A program made the translations under genes and the position numbers. A stretch of DNA of 64,000 nt, from positions 5,574,001-5,638,000 of the forward strand of contig NZ_CM125436.1 in assembly GCF_052072235.1 (NCBI RefSeq), read 5' to 3'. The notes beneath the pieces were generated by a model, which had not been told where the DNA came from, made no database searches, and saw nothing but the letters and a program-made list of their open reading frames with translations. Of this stretch, positions 60,321 through 64,000 are shown piece after piece (position 1 is the stretch's first letter; every line of letters begins with the position of its first letter). Source of the DNA: Brevibacillus_D fluminis_A (GTDB lineage Bacteria > Bacillota > Bacilli > Brevibacillales > Brevibacillaceae).

Positions 60321-61400
60321 TTAGGCGGTTACCACGCGCCCGCCTGCCGCTTTCTCCAACCGGTTCATGACGGCAAGCCCCATGCCTTTTCGCGGGAAGA
60401 CCGGCGCCACCATGAACTGCACCCCAAGGCTGTCAAACTGGCGCAACACCCCGTACAAATCGCGGGCGACGCTGCCCAAATCGGACAAGGAACCACAGGA
60501 AAGAACCGCGTCGGCACAATCGCTGCCTTCCCATTCCGCCGCGTTCTCCACAGTGACGAGTACCCCTGTCTTGCAGCCCATCTGACGGGCTTCGCGCAGC
60601 ATGCTCTCCATCCGTTTGCGGACAGCCTCCCGCTCGCCGTTTACGAGCCACAGCTCACCCTCCGGCGCATAGTGCGTATATTTCATGCCTGGGGAACGCG
60701 GACTTTCCTCCGCTCCCAGCAAAAAGGCCGGATCTATCTCTACTGTTCCCAAAACCGTCTGCAACTGTTCAAACGTGACGCCACCCGGACGCAAGATCAT
60801 CGCCGGCTTCACGGTCATGTCGATCACGGTCGATTCCACACCGACGCCAGTCGCTCCGCCGTCCACAATCGCCGCGATCCGTCCCTCCAGGTCTTGGCGC
60901 ACATGCTGAGCGGTTGTCGGACTTGGCTTGCCTGAAAGATTGGCGCTCGGAGCGGCAATCGGCACGCCTGCTGCGTTGATCAACGCCAAGGCGACCGGAT
61001 GATCCGGCATCCGCACGCCAACCGTTTCCAAGCCTGCCGTCACCAGGTCGGCAACCGTATCCTGCTTCGGCAAAATCAGTGTCAGCGGCCCGGGCCAAAA
61101 GGCTTCAATCAGTCGCTGGGCATCGTCTGTCACCTGCGAGACAACCGTAGCCAGCTGCCCGATACTGCCGATATGCACGATCAGCGGATTGTCGCTCGGC
61201 CTCCCCTTGGCCACAAATATTTTTTCCACAGCTTGATTGGACAATGCATCCGCGCCGAGTCCGTAAACGGTCTCCGTCGGGAACGCAACAACCTCTCCCT
61301 GCTGGATCAATCGGGCTGCATCCACAATCTGTGCACAAGTCTTTAGGTCTTCCACACCTTTATCCACAATCCACATCTTTGTAACCATCGGTAGTAACAT
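60321..61400 (-). CDS. ywlC: L-threonylcarbamoyladenylate synthase (Sua5/YwlC)
   Basis: 359 residues, the long two-domain form. It makes threonylcarbamoyl-AMP for the t6A modification of ANN-decoding tRNAs. N-terminal YrdC domain (about 20-215): AFPTETVYGLGADA, KGRPSDNPLIVHI with the KxR motif, and SANLSGKPSPTTAQHV with the SxN motif. The C-terminal Sua5 domain (about 245-355) has KYTHYAPEGELWLV. ATG 61400 follows AAAGGAT. It keeps the conserved position between spoIIR and mntP. Confidence 0.92.
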   Translation of the reverse strand: MLLPMVTKMWIVDKGVEDLKTCAQIVDAARLIQQGEVVAFPTETVYGLGADALSNQAVEKIFVAKGRPSDNPLIVHIGSIGQLATVVSQVTDDAQRLIEAFWPGPLTLILPKQDTVADLVTAGLETVGVRMPDHPVALALINAAGVPIAAPSANLSGKPSPTTAQHVRQDLEGRIAAIVDGGATGVGVESTVIDMTVKPAMILRPGGVTFEQLQTVLGTVEIDPAFLLGAEESPRSPGMKYTHYAPEGELWLVNGEREAVRKRMESMLREARQMGCKTGVLVTVENAAEWEGSDCADAVLSCGSLSDLGSVARDLYGVLRQFDSLGVQFMVAPVFPRKGMGLAVMNRLEKAAGGRVVTA

Positions 61401-61507
61401 TGTTAAAAATCCTTTCCGGCCACTGTCTAAATACAGTTTGTGCCCCTAGTATAAAAGCTCCCCAAGAAGTTTTCAACAACCTGTGGGTAACTTGTGGATA
61501 AACTCAC

Positions 61508-61534
61508 GAAAAAAAACCTACCTCGAAAGGTAGG
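61508..61534 (-). terminator. Terminator after spoIIR
   Basis: CCTACC (61517-61522) and GGTAGG (61529-61534) form a 6-bp stem with a 6-base loop. On the minus strand a run of eight T follows. Confidence 0.82.
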
Positions 61535-61561
61535 GGAGGGGGAGCATCGTTAGGTACTGCG

Positions 61562-62404
61562 TTAAAACAAGGCGGCCAGTTTGTCCCAGAGGAAAAACCG
61601 CACTTCCACCTTTGGCGCTGGTTGCTCGACCGTCGTCGCTGCTGCAATCGGTTCGGTTTTTGCCTCCAGCTCAAGTTTTGCTGCACGCTCGCTTGTCTCC
61701 GGTGTCGTTTCCGCTTTCGTTTCACCTTCGCTGTGGACAAGTTCAGCTGGCTGCATCCAACGCTCTGCCCGCAATAGCGAGCGCTCTTCATCTATGCTTT
61801 GATACGTGTCATCCATTTTTTCCAGGCCTGCCTTCTGTTCGAAAGACGAAGGCTCGTTTGAAGATGCCGGTTGTGGGGATTTTGCCCCCGTCTGCTCTTC
61901 GGCATGTGCGACCGCGTCGCCATTGGCCATATCGATGAAGCACAGCGGCGGAAACAGCACACACCACCAGTTTTGGCCTTTCGCTTCACCAATTCGCACA
62001 CGGAGCGCTTCATAATTGCCAGCGGGATACACATAGGAACCGTACAGCTTGGTCGGGAACGGCACTTGGCCGAAATCAACCACAGCCGGGTAGGAAAATC
62101 CGCGGGCTTCGATGGTTTTATCCACAAGCTTTTGCAGTTCCGGCAGACGCTTGGCCACCACTTGGCGCGCTTCATCATAGGAGCCGATTTCTTTGACCCA
62201 GGTGTTCATCTGGGCGACGATCGCGTCTCTTACCTCACGTTTCAACCATTGGTCTGTGACAGAATCACTATTGGCAATGATGCGTAAACGGATAGATTCC
62301 TGCGGGATTGGCCCGTTATCCAGCACATTGGCTGACGAACGCTGCTGCTCCCAGCACATCATGGCGATTACCAACGAAAACACTACAAGTAAGAACCGTT
62401 TCAT
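61562..62404 (-). CDS. spoIIR: Stage II sporulation protein R (SpoIIR)
   Basis: 280 residues, longer than B. subtilis SpoIIR (224). Signal anchor (about 4-16), then the conserved domain with IPQESIRLRIIANSDSVTDQ (about 33-52), WLKREVRDAIV (about 53-63), FGQVPFPTKLYGSYVYPAG (about 111-129) and GQNWWCVLFPPLCFIDMANG (about 143-162). A Glu/Ala/Ser-rich segment of about 100 residues (161-264) then separates this core from a short conserved end (VEVRFFLWDKL). It is secreted from the forespore and triggers pro-sigma-E processing by SpoIIGA in the mother cell. A sigma-F-like promoter is placed upstream. Confidence 0.93.
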   Translation of the reverse strand: MKRFLLVVFSLVIAMMCWEQQRSSANVLDNGPIPQESIRLRIIANSDSVTDQWLKREVRDAIVAQMNTWVKEIGSYDEARQVVAKRLPELQKLVDKTIEARGFSYPAVVDFGQVPFPTKLYGSYVYPAGNYEALRVRIGEAKGQNWWCVLFPPLCFIDMANGDAVAHAEEQTGAKSPQPASSNEPSSFEQKAGLEKMDDTYQSIDEERSLLRAERWMQPAELVHSEGETKAETTPETSERAAKLELEAKTEPIAAATTVEQPAPKVEVRFFLWDKLAALF

Positions 62405-62467
62405 CTTTCATCGTCTCCCCTCGAATACCGACGCTTGTTTTTGTTTCTTTTGTATCTCTCTAGTCGT

Positions 62468-62497
62468 CAGTATGGACGGGCAATGGAAGAAATATAC
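62468..62497 (-). promoter_or_regulatory. Candidate sigma-F promoter of spoIIR
   Basis: Minus-strand -35 GTATA (62493-62497, perfect), 15-base spacer, -10 GTCCATACTG (62468-62477, one mismatch to GGNNANAHTR). It overlaps the 3' end region of prmC and is about 65 bases before the spoIIR ATG. Confidence 0.62.
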
Positions 62498-62505
62498 ACA
62501 CAGTT

Positions 62506-63393
62506 TCAACTTTTTTGTGTTCGCACACCCACTACAATGCGGTCGATGCCCGCCAGGTCAGGAACGATCGCCGTTTCGCCGATCACACCGCTTGCCAGCA
62601 TCAGCCTGGCAACGTCCTGGGCTTGGTGAATCCCCACCTCAAATGCGACCAACGCCTGCTCCTTCAGCACGCGAGGCAGCGCCTCACATAAGCGCCGATA
62701 GCAATTCAGGCCGTCTTCACCGCCGTCTAACGCAAGCAACGGCTCGAACTCCTTTACTTCACGATCCAGCTCCAATACATCGCTGCTCGGGATGTACGGC
62801 GGATTGGAGACAAGCACATCGACCCGTTCCCCCTGCAAAAGGAGCGGCTCCAGCAAGTCGCCTTGCAAAAATCTCACCTTATCCACAAGCCCAAGCCGCT
62901 TGGCGTTGTCGCGGGCAATCTCGATCGCATCTGTGGACAAGTCGACGGTTGAAACCGCCCAATGCGGTCGCTCGCTTGCCAGCGTCAATGCGATCGCGCC
63001 GCTCCCCGTGCCGATATCCACAACCGCAAGCTCGCTTTCCTTTGTCCACAGCCTGTCCGCGTACTGAAGCACTTGCTCGATGAGGATTTCCGTTTCCGGC
63101 CGCGGGATCAGCACACCGGGACGCACGACAAACTCACGCCCGAAAAACTCTTGGGTTCCGATTACATACTGCAGCGGCTCTTGCGCTGCCCGGCGCTCAC
63201 AAAGCGCTTGAAACCGCTCAGCCGCTCCATCCGGCATCGGATCAGGCAATGAGGCGAGAAATTTTGCCCGCTCCATACCGAGCACATGGCGCAGCAGCAG
63301 CTCGGCCTCAAACCGCGGGTCCTTGCAGCCATGCTCCTGTAAAAAGGAAGAAGCCCGGAGCAGGGCTTCTCGAATCGTTGTTGGCTGTACCAT
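62506..63393 (-). CDS. prmC: Peptide chain release factor N5-glutamine methyltransferase PrmC
   Basis: 295 residues from ATG 63393 (MVQPTTIREALLRAS), with AAGGTG nine bases upstream inside prfA; an in-frame ATG 14 codons earlier lies within prfA without a site. It methylates the Gln of the GGQ motif in release factors. An N-terminal helical domain precedes the SAM fold: VVDIGTGSGAIALTLA (about 116-131) and the catalytic VSNPPYIPSSDV (about 187-198). It starts one base after the prfA stop, so substrate and modifying enzyme are coexpressed. Confidence 0.95.
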   Translation of the reverse strand: MVQPTTIREALLRASSFLQEHGCKDPRFEAELLLRHVLGMERAKFLASLPDPMPDGAAERFQALCERRAAQEPLQYVIGTQEFFGREFVVRPGVLIPRPETEILIEQVLQYADRLWTKESELAVVDIGTGSGAIALTLASERPHWAVSTVDLSTDAIEIARDNAKRLGLVDKVRFLQGDLLEPLLLQGERVDVLVSNPPYIPSSDVLELDREVKEFEPLLALDGGEDGLNCYRRLCEALPRVLKEQALVAFEVGIHQAQDVARLMLASGVIGETAIVPDLAGIDRIVVGVRTQKS

Positions 63394-63394
63394 A

Positions 63395-64000
63395 TTACAC
63401 GACACCTTGGCTTTGCAAAAGCTCGGTTTGCTCATGCATGATCAAGTTGTCGATCACTTCATCCAGCTCGCCGGACAAAATGCTTTCCAGACGGTGGAGC
63501 GTCATGCCGATGCGGTGATCGGTCACGCGGCTTTGCGGGAAGTTATAGGTGCGAATCCGTTCCGAACGGTCACCTGTCCCCACCAAGCTTTTGCGTGTCG
63601 CGTCCTGCTCGGCCATCGCTTGCTGCTGATGGAAGTCGAACAGGCGCGCGCGCAGTACGCGCAACGCTTTATCCTTGTTGGAGTGCTGCGATTTCTCATC
63701 CTGGCAGGATACGACGATCCCCGTCGGGATGTGTGTCACACGAACAGCAGACTTGGTCGTATTGACGCTCTGTCCGCCGGCACCGCTGGAACAGAACGTA
63801 TCGATACGGATATCTTTTTCGTTCAGTTCCACTTCCACTTCTTCCGCCTCAGGCAACACCAGTACGGTAGAGGTAGACGTATGGATGCGTCCGCCCGATT
63901 CCGTAGCCGGAATACGCTGTACACGGTGCGCGCCGCTTTCAAATTTCAGCTTGCTGTAAGCGCCTTGTCCGCTGACCGAGAAAATGATCTCCTTGTAGCC
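63395..64000 (-). CDS. prfA: Peptide chain release factor 1, 3' part
   Basis: The window holds the last about 200 codons; the 5' end lies beyond the right edge. RF1 reads UAA and UAG. The GGQ loop is GAGGQSVNTTKSAVRVTHIP (about 60 residues into the visible part), and the domain ends with RIGMTLHRLESILSGELDEVI. Upstream in the visible part, AHRVQRIPATESGGRIHTST is typical of class I factors. prmC follows directly. Confidence 0.96.
   Translation of the reverse strand, partial: GYKEIIFSVSGQGAYSKLKFESGAHRVQRIPATESGGRIHTSTSTVLVLPEAEEVEVELNEKDIRIDTFCSSGAGGQSVNTTKSAVRVTHIPTGIVVSCQDEKSQHSNKDKALRVLRARLFDFHQQQAMAEQDATRKSLVGTGDRSERIRTYNFPQSRVTDHRIGMTLHRLESILSGELDEVIDNLIMHEQTELLQSQGVV

Noticed and set aside
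1..64000. CRISPR array, tRNA or rRNA genes, IS elements, prophage, attachment sites
   Set aside because: No regularly spaced repeats, transposase or integrase frames, or rRNA-like stretches were seen by reading. A tRNA scan would be the decisive check for isolated tRNAs.

Overview
This window is typical Bacillales core chromosome, most likely from a Brevibacillus. The best genus marker is at the left end. There, two consecutive minus-strand genes encode relatives of the middle wall protein (MWP) and outer wall protein (OWP) of Brevibacillus brevis 47, and MWP has the tandem TTG/ATG translation starts, 31 codons apart, known for that operon. The rest follows conserved order seen in B. subtilis and relatives: prfA-prmC-spoIIR-ywlC-mntP-ywlE-rpiB-ywlG-glyA-upp, atp, ywmB-murA-spoIID-spoIIQ-spoIIID-mbl-flhO-flhP. 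Almost everything is on the minus strand; only yvyE and a Crp/Fnr regulator gene are on plus. I see no tRNA, rRNA, IS element, prophage or CRISPR array.

Layout, left to right. 1-5.4 kb: the cell-wall-protein operon (OWP cut by the window edge, then MWP with three SLH domains) and its long leader. 5.4-6.8 kb: a TolC-family exported protein. 6.9-7.6 kb: yvyE. 7.7-10.7 kb: cell-envelope precursor genes tagO and tagA, then fabZ and a CDP-alcohol phosphatidyltransferase. 10.85-21.05 kb: a five-gene minus-strand run (PilZ protein, CHASE2-adenylate cyclase, NHL-repeat protein, DUF3307 membrane protein, giant FecR/Ig-like surface protein) divergent from a Crp-type regulator with an intact cyclic-nucleotide cassette. 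This is the most unusual part of the window. 21.1-24.6 kb: epuA, two flagellar rod/hook genes, mbl, spoIIID. 24.8-30.9 kb: spoIIQ, spoIID, an aminotransferase/Lrp pair, murA, ywmB and ywzB.

31-41.5 kb: an 11-subunit complex I operon (nuoA, B, C, D, H, I, J, K, L, M, N) without the NADH-input module nuoEFG. Its NuoC carries a roughly 210-residue Ala/Lys repeat extension, and its leader holds a perfect 8+8 inverted repeat. 41.6-42.4 kb: an unrecognised gene. 42.5-49.9 kb: the complete F1Fo ATP synthase operon with two AtpI/AtpZ-type genes. 50-51.2 kb: a thiolase. 51.4-56.6 kb: an SLH-anchored phosphodiester-glycosidase-domain protein, then wecB/mnaA and upp. 56.7-64 kb: glyA, ywlG, rpiB, ywlE, mntP, ywlC, spoIIR, prmC and the 3' part of prfA.

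Functionally the window joins three themes: respiration and ATP synthesis (nuo and atp), envelope construction (S-layer proteins, SLH anchoring, secondary wall polymer precursors, murA, mbl), and sporulation (spoIIR and spoIIQ behind sigma-F-like promoters, spoIID and spoIIID behind sigma-E-like promoters). All assignments come from reading translated sequences and motifs; no database search was run.
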